A DNA stretch of 64,000 bases from UBA8296 sp031581145 (GTDB taxonomy: Bacteria > Bacteroidota > Rhodothermia > Balneolales > Balneolaceae), in assembly GCA_031581145.1 (NCBI GenBank), contig JAVLBP010000002.1:137895-201894 (forward strand), read 5' to 3'. The position numbers were made by a program, and so were the translations under genes. Below are positions 35,060 to 43,908 of this stretch, one piece after another (position 1 is the first letter of the stretch; the number at the start of each line of letters is the position of its first letter). Below the pieces are notes generated by a model that saw only the letters and a list, made by a program, of their open reading frames with translations, was not told the DNA's origin and ran no database searches.

Positions 35060-35545
35060 ATGCCAAAGAAAATTGGCCAATTAACTCTCTTTTCCATTGA
35101 TGATCTTCACACATCTCTTGGTGTGAGCAAGGTAACGCTGCGCCATTATCTCCGATCGGGTAAACTTAAGGGACGAAAACTAGGGGTCAGTTGGTATGTT
35201 ACGGAGGGGGCTCTTCATGATTTCTTTGAAGAATCAGGATTCAGTGAGGGTAAAGGTCAGGAAAACAAAACCACCTCTTTAAAAGAAACTCAACTGTCGT
35301 CACGTTTATCTTCGCAAAAAGAGACACCGAAAAAAACGGCAACACGTCGACAATATGTCGTTCAAGGGTTGAATGACCTCGTTGCAGAGCAGGAAACATG
35401 TGATTCCATTGACGAAACTCTTGAGTGCCTGAGCGCACAGCCAATTTTATCGCTTTTTCAGGTGACCATACTAGATGCAGACACGGGCAAAAGGCTTGAG
35501 ATTCTCAAAGCCAAAGAGTTTATGGATCGATATGGGGGATCGTAA
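35060..35545 (+). CDS. Small HTH (MerR/excisionase-like) protein
   Basis: A 161-residue probable DNA-binding protein. Residues ~10-55 form an HTH_17/MerR-type winged helix (FSIDDLHTSLGVSKVTLRHY and the wing GRKLGVSWYVTEGALHDFF). A charged, Lys/Ser/Thr-rich linker follows (residues ~58-98). The C-terminal region (LNDLVAEQETCDS...) has no match known to me. It could be a one-off regulator. Its last 26 bases overlap the end of the NUDIX gene on the other strand. Confidence 0.7.
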   Translation: MPKKIGQLTLFSIDDLHTSLGVSKVTLRHYLRSGKLKGRKLGVSWYVTEGALHDFFEESGFSEGKGQENKTTSLKETQLSSRLSSQKETPKKTATRRQYVVQGLNDLVAEQETCDSIDETLECLSAQPILSLFQVTILDADTGKRLEILKAKEFMDRYGGS

Positions 35546-36134
35546 AGGGCTCATGCTTTTGCCACCATTGCCACGCGAGCGTGAGGGATGACATCGTTTT
35601 AGCATCTGTTAAATAACCCACTCGCACCGCTTGTACCGCCTCATGAAACGGCGCTTTTGCGTGCAGTAAGAATTCATCCCCATCCAATGATTGTTCATGG
35701 TGTGTTAACCCCCATGCGCAATAGACATGGATCACCTCGTCTGAATAGCCAATCCCGGGGTGAAAAGACCCACAATAACCCCATGACTCAGCAGTGTATC
35801 CCGTCTCCTCTTTTAACTCTCGTTTGGCAGTAACCCGTGGATCTTCACCGGCATCTATTTTGCCTGCGGGCACCTCAAGAAAGGTTTTCCGAAATGGAAT
35901 CCTGTACTGACGAACCATTTCGATCAACCCGTCTGGATGTACTGCAATAATGGCACAAGCACCTGGGTGAACAATCCATTCCCGAGTGGATTCCGAGCCA
36001 TTGGGCATGAGAGCCGTCTCCTTGACGACATGCAAAAGTTTGCCTTGATAAATCTCTTCTTGTTGAAGCACCTTTTCCTCAAGCTCATGATCTCGACGAT
36101 CATCATCCCATGTCCACATTTTGGTATCTTCCAT
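35520..36134 (-). CDS. NUDIX hydrolase, ADP-ribose pyrophosphatase-like
   Basis: A 204-residue hydrolase of nucleoside diphosphate derivatives. The Nudix box is complete: GKIDAGEDPRVTAKREL then KEETGY. The region before it (HPGACAIIAVHPDGLIEMVRQYR and FLEVPAGK) is typical of ADP-ribose pyrophosphatases. ATG 36134 (MEDTKMWTWDDD) is preferred over an upstream TTG. It overlaps the HTH gene tail-to-tail by 26 bases, so both strands are coding there. Confidence 0.9.
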   Translation of the reverse strand: MEDTKMWTWDDDRRDHELEEKVLQQEEIYQGKLLHVVKETALMPNGSESTREWIVHPGACAIIAVHPDGLIEMVRQYRIPFRKTFLEVPAGKIDAGEDPRVTAKRELKEETGYTAESWGYCGSFHPGIGYSDEVIHVYCAWGLTHHEQSLDGDEFLLHAKAPFHEAVQAVRVGYLTDAKTMSSLTLAWQWWQKHEPFTIPHIDP

Positions 36135-36248
36135 CGGCTTGTTTCGTGTGTTGATCAACTCAACGTCATGTCATGGATATTCATGCGTCAAGAAAAAAAT
36201 CGTATCAGATCAAGCCTCTTAACGCTGATCTAAAATAGCAATCCTTTT

Positions 36249-36791
36249 TTGAAAGAGAGCCTTCCAAATCTACTATCGATACTGCGAATGATTGCAGTAA
36301 TACCAATTGCTTGGGGACTCTGGGAGCATGGTTCATCGCTAGAGGTTCCACCTTTATGGTTGACCTTTGTGATACTCGCGGCCCTTGGAACTGATGCGAT
36401 CGACGGCTGGATAGCTAGAAGTAAAGGACTTACAACAGAGATGGGTAAACTACTCGACCCGGTAGCAGATAAATGCTTGATACTTTGCCTGTTTACAGTA
36501 GCACTCATTTGGGGAAGAATCCCATGGATATTGATGGGGCTAATGGTTCTGAGAGATGTCTTAATTGTCCTAATTGGGCTCATAATTAAGGTAAAAACAG
36601 GGATAACACCGCCCGCAAGATTTTTGGGCAAAGTAACGGCCATTATGCTCATCCTTACTTGGGTTGGTGTCTATTATATCCCAAAGCAGGCTTTGCTTCA
36701 TGAGAGCGCTATGATAGCAACAGTACTCTTTTTGGTCTTATCTTCCATAGATTATGGCCGATACGCCTATCGTACATTATCCACCTCCTAA
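36249..36791 (+). CDS. pgsA: CDP-alcohol phosphatidyltransferase, probable PgsA
   Basis: Makes phosphatidylglycerophosphate from CDP-diacylglycerol and glycerol-3-phosphate, the likely role. The 180-residue membrane protein has the full motif DG-x2-AR-x8-G-x3-D-x3-D (DAIDGWIARSKG then GKLLDPVADK). The opening NLLSILRMIAVIPIAW matches PgsA. It has several hydrophobic helices. The start is TTG at 36249; no ATG lies before the conserved N-terminus. ftsY follows after 31 bases. Confidence 0.9.
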   Translation: MKESLPNLLSILRMIAVIPIAWGLWEHGSSLEVPPLWLTFVILAALGTDAIDGWIARSKGLTTEMGKLLDPVADKCLILCLFTVALIWGRIPWILMGLMVLRDVLIVLIGLIIKVKTGITPPARFLGKVTAIMLILTWVGVYYIPKQALLHESAMIATVLFLVLSSIDYGRYAYRTLSTS

Positions 36792-36822
36792 ATAATTCAT
36801 AGACCACCACCATCTTATTCTC

Positions 36823-37698
36823 ATGGGTTTTTTCTCCTCCATTGGCAAATCATTACTTGGTAAATCGAAAGTTGACCCAGCAACTCTTGATGAATTAGAA
36901 GAGATCTTAGTACGAAGTGATGTCGGCGTAAAAACAACACTTGCCTACATCGATCGACTTGAAGCACGGGTGGCTAAGGAAAAGTATACAAGTGAGGATC
37001 AGCTTCAACATATGATCCGCGAAGAGGCTGTTTCTCTGCTCAAAATGAACGACCCTGTAGCCCAGGGATGGACGGAGTCGTCGATTCCATCACCTTATAT
37101 CGTGTTAATAGTGGGTGTCAATGGCGTAGGCAAAACCACAAGCATTGGGAAGCTTGCTCACCGATATAAGCACCAGGGAAAAAGAGTGATGCTGGGAGCC
37201 GCCGATACCTTTAGAGCCGCGGCTGTCGATCAACTCAACATTTGGGCAGAACGAGCCGGCGTCCCCATTGTTCAACAGGGTCAACATGCGGATCCAGCTG
37301 CAGTCGCCTTTGATACCGTGGAGTCTGGAGTTGCCAAAGAGATGGATGTGATCCTTGTAGATACGGCTGGTCGACTTCACAACAAAGGATCACTCATGGA
37401 GGAGTTGTCCAAAATTAAACGGGTAATAGGAAAGGTTTCGCAGGAGTACCCGCATGATGTATGGCTGGTACTTGATGCCTCAACGGGCCAAAACGCCATT
37501 AACCAAGCCAAAGCATTTCAGGAGGTCGTCGATGTATCCGGGCTTATCCTGACCAAGCTGGATGGCACAGCCAAAGGGGGTATTGTCCTTGGCATAAGCC
37601 ATGAGTTGCAATTACCCGTTCGCTATATTGGCACAGGAGAAGGCCTCGACGATCTCGCACCTTTTGATGCCGAGGCGTTTGTCTCCAAAATGATGTAG
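36823..37698 (+). CDS. ftsY: Signal recognition particle receptor FtsY
   Basis: GTPase that docks SRP-ribosome complexes at the membrane. At 291 residues it is the NG core only, without the acidic A domain of E. coli, as in many Bacteroidota. The P loop is GVNGVGKTTSIGKLA; DTFRAAAVDQLNIWAERAG, DTAGRLHNK and TKLDGTAKGG are the remaining G motifs. The start MGFFSSIGKSLLGKSKVD fits a short amphipathic membrane-binding helix. Confidence 0.96.
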   Translation: MGFFSSIGKSLLGKSKVDPATLDELEEILVRSDVGVKTTLAYIDRLEARVAKEKYTSEDQLQHMIREEAVSLLKMNDPVAQGWTESSIPSPYIVLIVGVNGVGKTTSIGKLAHRYKHQGKRVMLGAADTFRAAAVDQLNIWAERAGVPIVQQGQHADPAAVAFDTVESGVAKEMDVILVDTAGRLHNKGSLMEELSKIKRVIGKVSQEYPHDVWLVLDASTGQNAINQAKAFQEVVDVSGLILTKLDGTAKGGIVLGISHELQLPVRYIGTGEGLDDLAPFDAEAFVSKMM

Positions 37699-37716
37699 CA
37701 CGAACAGGCGCGACCC

Positions 37717-39447
37717 TTAATTACGAGGTATCTGCTGCGTACGCTGGATGAACTCTTGGTTATCGACAGTTGGCCGCTCATCCACATTCGCTAGTTCATT
37801 TGCCGAACCAAACAACACTTGGGTGATGTCCGTAAGTTTTGGGTAATTGATTTTATCCGCTTCATCGGACGGTTGGTGATAATCTTCATGCACACCTGTG
37901 AAGAAGAAGGAGAAAGGAATCCCTAACCGTCCAAAGTTCCAATGATCGCTGCGACGGTAAAACTGATTTGGATCATCAAGATCATTATAGCCGTAATCAA
38001 TCAACATGTCGGCCGTTTTCTCATTGGCTACCGTCACAAGGCTGTCGAGTCCTGATGAAATAATGGGTCCACCAATGAGATAGAAGTAGTCTGTGACCCC
38101 TTGTGAAAGATGCGCTTCATCAGATCGACCAATCATATCTGCATTGATGTTTGCAATATGACTCTCTACGGGAAGCACTGGATGATCAGAATAATACCTA
38201 GACCCAAGCAACCCTTTTTCCTCCCCTGAAACGTGCATAAACAAAATACTACGTCGTGGACGCACACCCTCTTCCGCAGCTTCTGCAAAGGCGCTTGCCG
38301 CAGATAATACAGCAACCGTGCCACTTCCATCATCATCGGCTCCATTATTAATGCGATCACCAGTGGAATCAGGTAGCGAGATGCCAATATGGTCGTAATG
38401 AGATGTGATGACGACCACTTCATCCTTGAGTTCAGGATCAGAGCCTTCCAAAAAGGCCATCACATTGTTTGACTCCACTTCTACATCTTCACGATCAATC
38501 ATATACATCATCGACTGACCCGTTGCTGAAGGGGTAAATCCAGCCATGTCTGTTAAAATCTCTTCTCGTAAATCCGCAACTGGCCTACCAAGTATCTGCT
38601 CAGCAACATCCGACCGAACGGATGCAATCACTTGGGGGAATCCTGTGAAATTATCAGTATCACGATATGCAAGACGTAGATTCCTTGGTTTATCGAGCAA
38701 CTCTGCGCTCTCCTCTACCTCAGCCTCAAAGGCGGCAATGTCTTTGTCAGAAATTAACAGGATCCCTGCCGCTCCTCGTTGTGAGAGGATATTTCCATAG
38801 CGAATGTTCGATGTGTAGGAGCTTTTTACCAGGGCCTCTCCATCAACTTCATAGGGAATGTCATTAAATATCATCACCCACTTTCCTTCTAAGTCGACGC
38901 CCTCCAAGTGAGCGAAGCCTTGTTCTGCATCTTGGACACCAAATCCAGCAAACACGATTTCACCAGAGGCATCCTCGGCTCCACCATAGACCATCGAAAA
39001 TCCGGCACCTTCCACAGATTGGGGCTCAATTTTTGTGATATGGGTCGCAAGGGACATGTCATGGGACTCTTCTTCACCCAAAGTCGATGGATAGACATGG
39101 AAATGACGGCTATTGATCACATTCGCGTTGAGGGTGAATGGCTGAAGGTAGCCCATCTCGTCATTCACAGGAGGCAAGCCCATCTCTTCGTACTGTGATA
39201 TTAGATAGGCTGCGGCCATTCGCTCCCCTTCTGTCCCCGTATCTCGCCCCATATATTTATCATTGGCGAGTTCATAAAGATGCTCTTCGATCATATCTAC
39301 GGTGATGGTTTCAGCGTAAGGATAGAGTTGATCTAGTTCTGAGGGTATTTGCTGCGCTGATGGGCTAATGGTAGAGCAAGCCGCAATACTTAGGCTAACG
39401 AGTAGCCCTAGCGTAACCCTTAATGTGGAAAAGTCTGAGAATTTCAT
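37717..39447 (-). CDS. M28 family lipoprotein aminopeptidase
   Basis: A 576-residue exported metallopeptidase. The lipobox SIAAC gives a lipid-anchored Cys near residue 24. The M28 zinc site is shown by ITSHYDHIG, NGADDDGSGTVAVLSAA, GEEKGLLGSRYY and NADMIGR, which match the usual His/Asp/Glu/Glu/Asp ligands. A PA-like insert (residues ~150-250) lies before it. It probably completes an exported peptide-degrading set with the S41 and M14 enzymes. Confidence 0.92.
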   Translation of the reverse strand: MKFSDFSTLRVTLGLLVSLSIAACSTISPSAQQIPSELDQLYPYAETITVDMIEEHLYELANDKYMGRDTGTEGERMAAAYLISQYEEMGLPPVNDEMGYLQPFTLNANVINSRHFHVYPSTLGEEESHDMSLATHITKIEPQSVEGAGFSMVYGGAEDASGEIVFAGFGVQDAEQGFAHLEGVDLEGKWVMIFNDIPYEVDGEALVKSSYTSNIRYGNILSQRGAAGILLISDKDIAAFEAEVEESAELLDKPRNLRLAYRDTDNFTGFPQVIASVRSDVAEQILGRPVADLREEILTDMAGFTPSATGQSMMYMIDREDVEVESNNVMAFLEGSDPELKDEVVVITSHYDHIGISLPDSTGDRINNGADDDGSGTVAVLSAASAFAEAAEEGVRPRRSILFMHVSGEEKGLLGSRYYSDHPVLPVESHIANINADMIGRSDEAHLSQGVTDYFYLIGGPIISSGLDSLVTVANEKTADMLIDYGYNDLDDPNQFYRRSDHWNFGRLGIPFSFFFTGVHEDYHQPSDEADKINYPKLTDITQVLFGSANELANVDERPTVDNQEFIQRTQQIPRN

Positions 39448-39496
39448 GAGAAGTGGTGCTGTGAGTGTTGTTTGATGTCAAATGTCCCGGAGCAGC

Positions 39497-40255
39497 CTAG
39501 CCGGAGGATTCCATTCCTACTAAATCTTCAATATTAGGAAGGTCCAACCAGAAATCGGTTGGATCATCTCCATCATCGACAAGGAGCGTAAGTTGTTGCT
39601 CTTTGATGAGCTCTAATGTTGCTAGAAATGTGACCACGATCTCGAGACGATCACCCATTTGATCACAAAGACCCACAAACGACGTTTTTCCTCTTTTTTG
39701 CAAGGTCTCCAACAAAAACGCACCCTGTGATTCGACAGTATAGGATAGCACCTCAACCTCATGAACTGTCCGACGCTGTGATACATTCATGAGTACCTTT
39801 TTGTATGCAGACATTAAGTGGAACAGCGTCACATCCTTGAGGATCTCTCCAGTCTCTTCAGGTGGGCTGATTCCCTCATCGGTTTCGCCACGTGGATGGT
39901 AAGTGGCTGCATCCTGTTCAAAGTCAGAGAGTTTCACGCCAAGCTCTTTATAACGTTTGTACTCAAGTAGTTGTTCAATCAGTTGTTGACGAGGATCCTC
40001 AATCTCTTCGTCAGAATCGTCCGGCTCGGCTTTTGGCAACAACATTTTGGCCTTGATGGACATCAACATACTTGCCATATACATAAATTCGCCTGCGATA
40101 TCCAGGTCAAGCTCTTCCATGAGCGTGAGAGTCTCAAGGAATTGAGAGGTAATGTGGGCGATGGGAATATCCTCTATTTCGATTTCGTCACGCTGTATGA
40201 AAAACAACAGCAAGTCGAGAGGACCTTCAAATTGTTGAAGCTGTACTCGGAGCAT
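39497..40255 (-). CDS. scpA: Segregation and condensation protein A
   Basis: Kleisin subunit of the SMC-ScpAB condensin, 252 residues from ATG 40255. The N-terminal signature is FEGPLDLLLFFIQRDEIEIEDIPIA (in two parts), then FMYMASMLMSIKAKMLLP. The central acidic linker and C-terminal winged helix (LLETLQKRGKTSFVGLCDQM) follow. An upstream ATG at 40297 would make the gene overlap tRNA-Arg, so it is rejected. scpB and smc are not adjacent. It acts with the parS sites found elsewhere in this window. Confidence 0.93.
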   Translation of the reverse strand: MLRVQLQQFEGPLDLLLFFIQRDEIEIEDIPIAHITSQFLETLTLMEELDLDIAGEFMYMASMLMSIKAKMLLPKAEPDDSDEEIEDPRQQLIEQLLEYKRYKELGVKLSDFEQDAATYHPRGETDEGISPPEETGEILKDVTLFHLMSAYKKVLMNVSQRRTVHEVEVLSYTVESQGAFLLETLQKRGKTSFVGLCDQMGDRLEIVVTFLATLELIKEQQLTLLVDDGDDPTDFWLDLPNIEDLVGMESSG

Positions 40256-40272
40256 AAATGTAGGGAGGGTTG

Positions 40273-40346
<74 letters not shown>

Positions 40347-40369
40347 ATCAAATAAAAGATACGCCAATC

Positions 40370-41137
40370 TTACTCTATCCCGAAATGACTATTGTCGCGA
40401 AGCTCTTGGACAAAGATGCCAATGGTATTACGCACCTCAAAGATTTGGGCATGCATAGAGGCATATTCTTGTGAGTCAAATAATCCAGACTTTTTCAAGA
40501 TTTGGAGATTCCGCAGGGCATCATTGGCCGCTTCAAGCCCTTTTTTGGTGTAGGCAATATTGGCACCAATAAACGACTCTTCGTACCCAAACGTGTACCC
40601 ACCTGCTAGTTTGGCGCTCATCATTAAACATTGATCAATAAACTCATGCGCAGGGATGATGGGCATCTGTTTTGGCAGTGTTTTGGCCCAGGTCATCGCA
40701 CGAATGGTCATGTCTCGTGCATCACTATAGACTAGCAGTTGATCCATCGATCCTGAGGGCCCTACAGAATAGTCATCAGACAACGCTTTCCACTCTTCTC
40801 CATCATGTTCATCTTCGCCCAATTCCTCTTTGTCAAGTGAATCACCAAATAGAAAATCGTCCTCATCAAGCTCATCATCCAGATCGTCAAGCTCATCCTC
40901 ATCTTCGTCTGGGAAGTACGCTTCGTCGAGGAGCAATTCCTCTTCCACAAACGTGTCCACGGCTTCAGATACCGTGTCACTTTCGTTGATAAGGTGGAGC
41001 CAGCGTGGAGCGCTCCCAACAGGATCAGATGTGATAAATTGGCGAAGCTTTGCGCTTTGCTCTTCGATGTCGTTTAGATGGGCTTCCCATTGATGCTCAT
41101 TCCAACGGGAATCGTGGTTGTGATCACCGTGATTCAT
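40370..41137 (-). CDS. Hypothetical acidic protein
   Basis: A 255-residue soluble protein with no family known to me. The N-terminus is His-rich (MNHGDHNHDSRWNEHQWEAH). A highly acidic stretch spans about residues 68-120 (EDEDELDDLDDELDEDDFLF and similar). The C-terminal half looks helical (residues ~130-250) with a conserved-looking MTWAKTLPKQMPIIPAHEF and AYTKKGLEAANDALRNLQIL. No signal peptide is present. It lies 23 bases from the tRNA-Arg gene. The acidic middle is probably disordered. Confidence 0.75.
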   Translation of the reverse strand: MNHGDHNHDSRWNEHQWEAHLNDIEEQSAKLRQFITSDPVGSAPRWLHLINESDTVSEAVDTFVEEELLLDEAYFPDEDEDELDDLDDELDEDDFLFGDSLDKEELGEDEHDGEEWKALSDDYSVGPSGSMDQLLVYSDARDMTIRAMTWAKTLPKQMPIIPAHEFIDQCLMMSAKLAGGYTFGYEESFIGANIAYTKKGLEAANDALRNLQILKKSGLFDSQEYASMHAQIFEVRNTIGIFVQELRDNSHFGIE

Positions 41138-41237
41138 CGATTTCGATTGAACCTATATTAGATTGCCAGTTATTACATATAACGACCTTTCAACGTTAGA
41201 TGCAATTAACTTATTATAAACAAAAAAGGGTAGTGAA

Positions 41238-42089
41238 TCACCACCTTTCTAAGGTTGATTTTACGAGTTTTGTGAGCAAAGGTTCCGCAGAAGCCGCCGC
41301 AGCCAACACATGCTCAATATTAAGTGGCTCTAAGGTGTCTGGGAAACATTCATCTGTAATCACAGAGCACCCCATCACATCCATCCCAAGGTGAACGGCA
41401 GCAATGACTTCGGGAATTGTACTCATCCCTATCACATCGGCACCCATCGTCCGGAGCATCCGGTACTCAGCCCGGGTCTCAAGCATAGGGCCACTCATCG
41501 CAGCATAAACCCCTTCATGTAAGTCAATCCCTTGTTTCGATGCCGCCTCTTTGACGATGACTCGCACATCTTTACTGTATGGGTCGCTCATATCAGGGAA
41601 TCGAGGACCTAGCTCAGGATCATTTGCCCCAATGAGCGGGTTGTCGCCGAGGAGATTGATATGGTCACAAATAAGCATTAACTCCCCGCGTCTGTACGCA
41701 GGATTTAGGCACCCACACGCATTACTCACAATCATTTTGGTGGCTCCAAGCGCCGAAGCAACTCGCACGGGGAAGGCGATTTGTTGCATCGTATATCCTT
41801 CATAATAATGGAAGCGCCCTTGCATCACCATCACATGTTTGCCCCCAAGTTTCGCCATGTGGAGCTTTCCTGCATGGGATTCAACCGTTGATTGTGGGAA
41901 ATGACGAATCGACTCATAGGGTATGGTCGTTTCGATGTCGAGCTCGTCAACAAGCTTGCCAAGGCCGGTTCCAAGGATAATAAGTGTATCGGGCCGCAAA
42001 GCTGATTGCGACTGAATATCGGCTACAGCATCATCCCTTTTGGCTCGGAACTGCTCAACGGTGTCGAGTGTGGTGGGATCAGAAATCAT
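41238..42089 (-). CDS. Purine-nucleoside phosphorylase (trimeric class)
   Basis: Splits purine nucleosides with phosphate for salvage. A 283-residue protein of the PNP/MTAP trimeric class. The phosphate site GTGLGKLVDEL, the HAGKL motif and GRFHYYEGYT are present, as are NACGCLNPAYRRGELM and the base-binding GPMLETRAEYRML. GADVIGMSTIPEVIAA is also canonical. The gene is preceded by a four-copy 15-bp array. It is near the YggS gene on the same strand. Confidence 0.94.
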   Translation of the reverse strand: MISDPTTLDTVEQFRAKRDDAVADIQSQSALRPDTLIILGTGLGKLVDELDIETTIPYESIRHFPQSTVESHAGKLHMAKLGGKHVMVMQGRFHYYEGYTMQQIAFPVRVASALGATKMIVSNACGCLNPAYRRGELMLICDHINLLGDNPLIGANDPELGPRFPDMSDPYSKDVRVIVKEAASKQGIDLHEGVYAAMSGPMLETRAEYRMLRTMGADVIGMSTIPEVIAAVHLGMDVMGCSVITDECFPDTLEPLNIEHVLAAAASAEPLLTKLVKSTLERW

Positions 42090-42117
42090 GATAAAAGGTC
42101 CTGAATAACAGGTGAGG

Positions 42118-42177
42118 GTCAGTGAGGTTTAAGTCGGTGAGATTCAAGTCAGTGAAATATATGTGAGTGAAAATTTC
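42118..42177. repeat. Degenerate 15-bp tandem repeat, 4 copies
   Basis: Four 15-base units start at 42118, 42133, 42148 and 42163, each with the core GTCAGTGARRTTYAA. The array occupies the gap between YggS and PNP, ending 4 bases before the YggS stop. Confidence 0.88.
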
Positions 42178-42180
42178 ATG

Positions 42181-42894
42181 CTAGTCAAAGGTAAGCGTAT
42201 TTCGGGGTCCAAAAATTGATGAACCAATCCGACATTGTGTTGATCCTTCCGCAATAGCCACATCAAGATCCCCTGACATTCCCATGGAGCATGTATGAAT
42301 GTCAAAATTTGGATGATGTATCTCTTTGAGGGATTCAAAGAGGGAGTATAACAACCGAAACTGGCCTCTTAACACATCTTGCTCATGGGTTAAGCTTGCC
42401 ATGGCCATTACCCCTTCAATGCGAACGTGCTCAAACGTGGGTAGCTTTGAGGCCATCTCCAGAAAAGTGTCGGGCTCGAAGCCACCCTTTTGTGGCTCAT
42501 CACTAATATTCACTTGTAGATAGACACCAATCGTCCGATCGGCCGTCCCTGCCCGTTTTTCGATTTCATGGAGGTACTTCACCTTGTCAACTGACTCTAT
42601 CACATCCACTCGGTGACAAATCGTTTTGAGTTTGTTGGTCTGAATGTTGCCCAAGAAATGCCATTCTATCTCAAGATCGGCAAGCTCATCCATTTTTTGT
42701 TGGAGCTCTTGCATTCGGTTCTCACCAAAGGCACGCTGACCTGCTGCATACACCTCACGAATCGCATCCACCGGCTTTGTTTTGCTTACGGCAATCAGCT
42801 CAACCTCGTCTGGAGAACGGCCTGCCTCAGCACATGTATCTTGGATCCATGTCTGGACCCTTTGAAGATTCGCGGTATAATCGGGTGTGTTCAA
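42181..42894 (-). CDS. YggS family pyridoxal-5'-phosphate homeostasis protein
   Basis: A 237-residue single-domain PLP-binding protein (COG0325) that keeps vitamin B6 pools in balance. The PLP Lys is in ELIAVSKTKPVDAIREVYAAG. GENRMQELQQKMDEL and WHFLGNIQTNKLK are strong signatures, with CSMGMSGDLDVAIAEGSTQCRIG at the end (in two parts). The start appears to be TTG at 42894; no ATG precedes the conserved region. It is divergent from the Nif3-like gene. Confidence 0.93.
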   Translation of the reverse strand: MNTPDYTANLQRVQTWIQDTCAEAGRSPDEVELIAVSKTKPVDAIREVYAAGQRAFGENRMQELQQKMDELADLEIEWHFLGNIQTNKLKTICHRVDVIESVDKVKYLHEIEKRAGTADRTIGVYLQVNISDEPQKGGFEPDTFLEMASKLPTFEHVRIEGVMAMASLTHEQDVLRGQFRLLYSLFESLKEIHHPNFDIHTCSMGMSGDLDVAIAEGSTQCRIGSSIFGPRNTLTFD

Positions 42895-42962
42895 AAAAAC
42901 GGGGGGTGCTTTACTTTCTGATAACCATCAAATGTAGTAACTTTAATGCTCCAACTAAAAGG

Positions 42963-43082
42963 ATGCTTGTGTTGCTTCCCCGCTTTATGCTTTTGAAAGA
43001 TTCGACTGAATCGTTTGTCCCTTTCCAAGGGAAACGAGGCCTAAAAACCCGATCGATGATCGTGCAAGGAGGCGGCCTCTAA
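42963..43082 (+). CDS. Possible 39-residue leader peptide before Nif3-like gene
   Basis: A short open frame (ATG 42963) whose stop overlaps the next start as TAATG. This is the coupling seen at three other gene pairs here. The predicted peptide begins MLVLLPRFMLLKDS and ends VQGGGL. I recognise nothing in it. An AGGAGG stretch inside it is positioned to serve the downstream start. It may be chance. Confidence 0.25.
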   Translation: MLVLLPRFMLLKDSTESFVPFQGKRGLKTRSMIVQGGGL

Positions 43083-43897
43083 TGTCAAAGCCCACCGTCG
43101 CAGATCTAAAAAACACTCTCGAGACCTGGGCACCGCCACAAGCAAAATTAGACTACGATAACATAGGGTATCAAGTGGGGACCCCGTCAAAGGAGGTCTC
43201 CAAAGCACTCATTTGCCTTGATGTGACACCTGAGGTGATCCAGGAAGCCGTGGAGCTAGGCGCTGAATGCATTGTGTCTCATCATCCGATTTTGTTTAAA
43301 AAACCTACGGAGATACTCACAACGACGTTTCAAGGGGACCTTATACACGGGCTGATAGAAGCGGGCTGTTCCTTAATCACAGCACATACAAATCTGGATG
43401 CAGCCCCTGGGGGTGTCTCTTTTAAGTTTGCAGAAAAGCTTGGCCTGGAGGAAATTGAATTTTTGCGACCGTTTGAAGTTGCGGGCCAAGCCGTTGGATT
43501 TGGAGCGGTTGGCTCACTTGCTGCACCTATGAACACTGAAGACTTTACCAAGCATGTCGCTGGATCGCTCGGTCAAATGACCCTTCGTACGGCTGGAGGC
43601 TATGCCACGCAAGATGATGACTTTCGAGTCGAGCGTGTGGCGGTTTGTGGAGGATCTGGATCTAGTCTACTCGATGAGATTTCCTGGAGCGGTATTGATG
43701 CATTCGTGACCGCTGACGTGACCTATCATCGATTTTTTGTGGAGCATCCTAGTCTTTTCTTGGTCGATGTAGGCCATTATGAAAGTGAAATGATGATTAT
43801 AGAGGCTGTAAGAGAATACTTGTCCTCTGCTTACCCCACAGCACAATTTATGTCAACCAAGATTCAAACAAACCCTGTAACCTATCACTCGTTCTAA
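43082..43897 (+). CDS. Nif3-like dinuclear metal centre protein
   Basis: A 271-residue member of the Nif3/YbgI (DUF34) family, hexameric metal proteins sometimes annotated as GTP cyclohydrolase I type 2. The motifs DYDNIGYQVG, CLDVTPEVIQEAVELGAE, VSHHPILFK and TAHTNLD give the metal ligands. DAFVTADVTYHRFF and VDVGHYESE are the C-terminal ligands. The AGGAGG before the ATG is one of the few clear ribosome binding sites in the window. The coiled-coil protein follows after 11 bases, as often seen. Confidence 0.93.
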   Translation: MSKPTVADLKNTLETWAPPQAKLDYDNIGYQVGTPSKEVSKALICLDVTPEVIQEAVELGAECIVSHHPILFKKPTEILTTTFQGDLIHGLIEAGCSLITAHTNLDAAPGGVSFKFAEKLGLEEIEFLRPFEVAGQAVGFGAVGSLAAPMNTEDFTKHVAGSLGQMTLRTAGGYATQDDDFRVERVAVCGGSGSSLLDEISWSGIDAFVTADVTYHRFFVEHPSLFLVDVGHYESEMMIIEAVREYLSSAYPTAQFMSTKIQTNPVTYHSF

Positions 43898-43908
43898 GAC
43901 GCTTACTT

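Noticed and set aside
36776..36784. TTATCCACC as a DnaA box
   Set aside because: A single 8-of-9 match at the end of pgsA is expected by chance.
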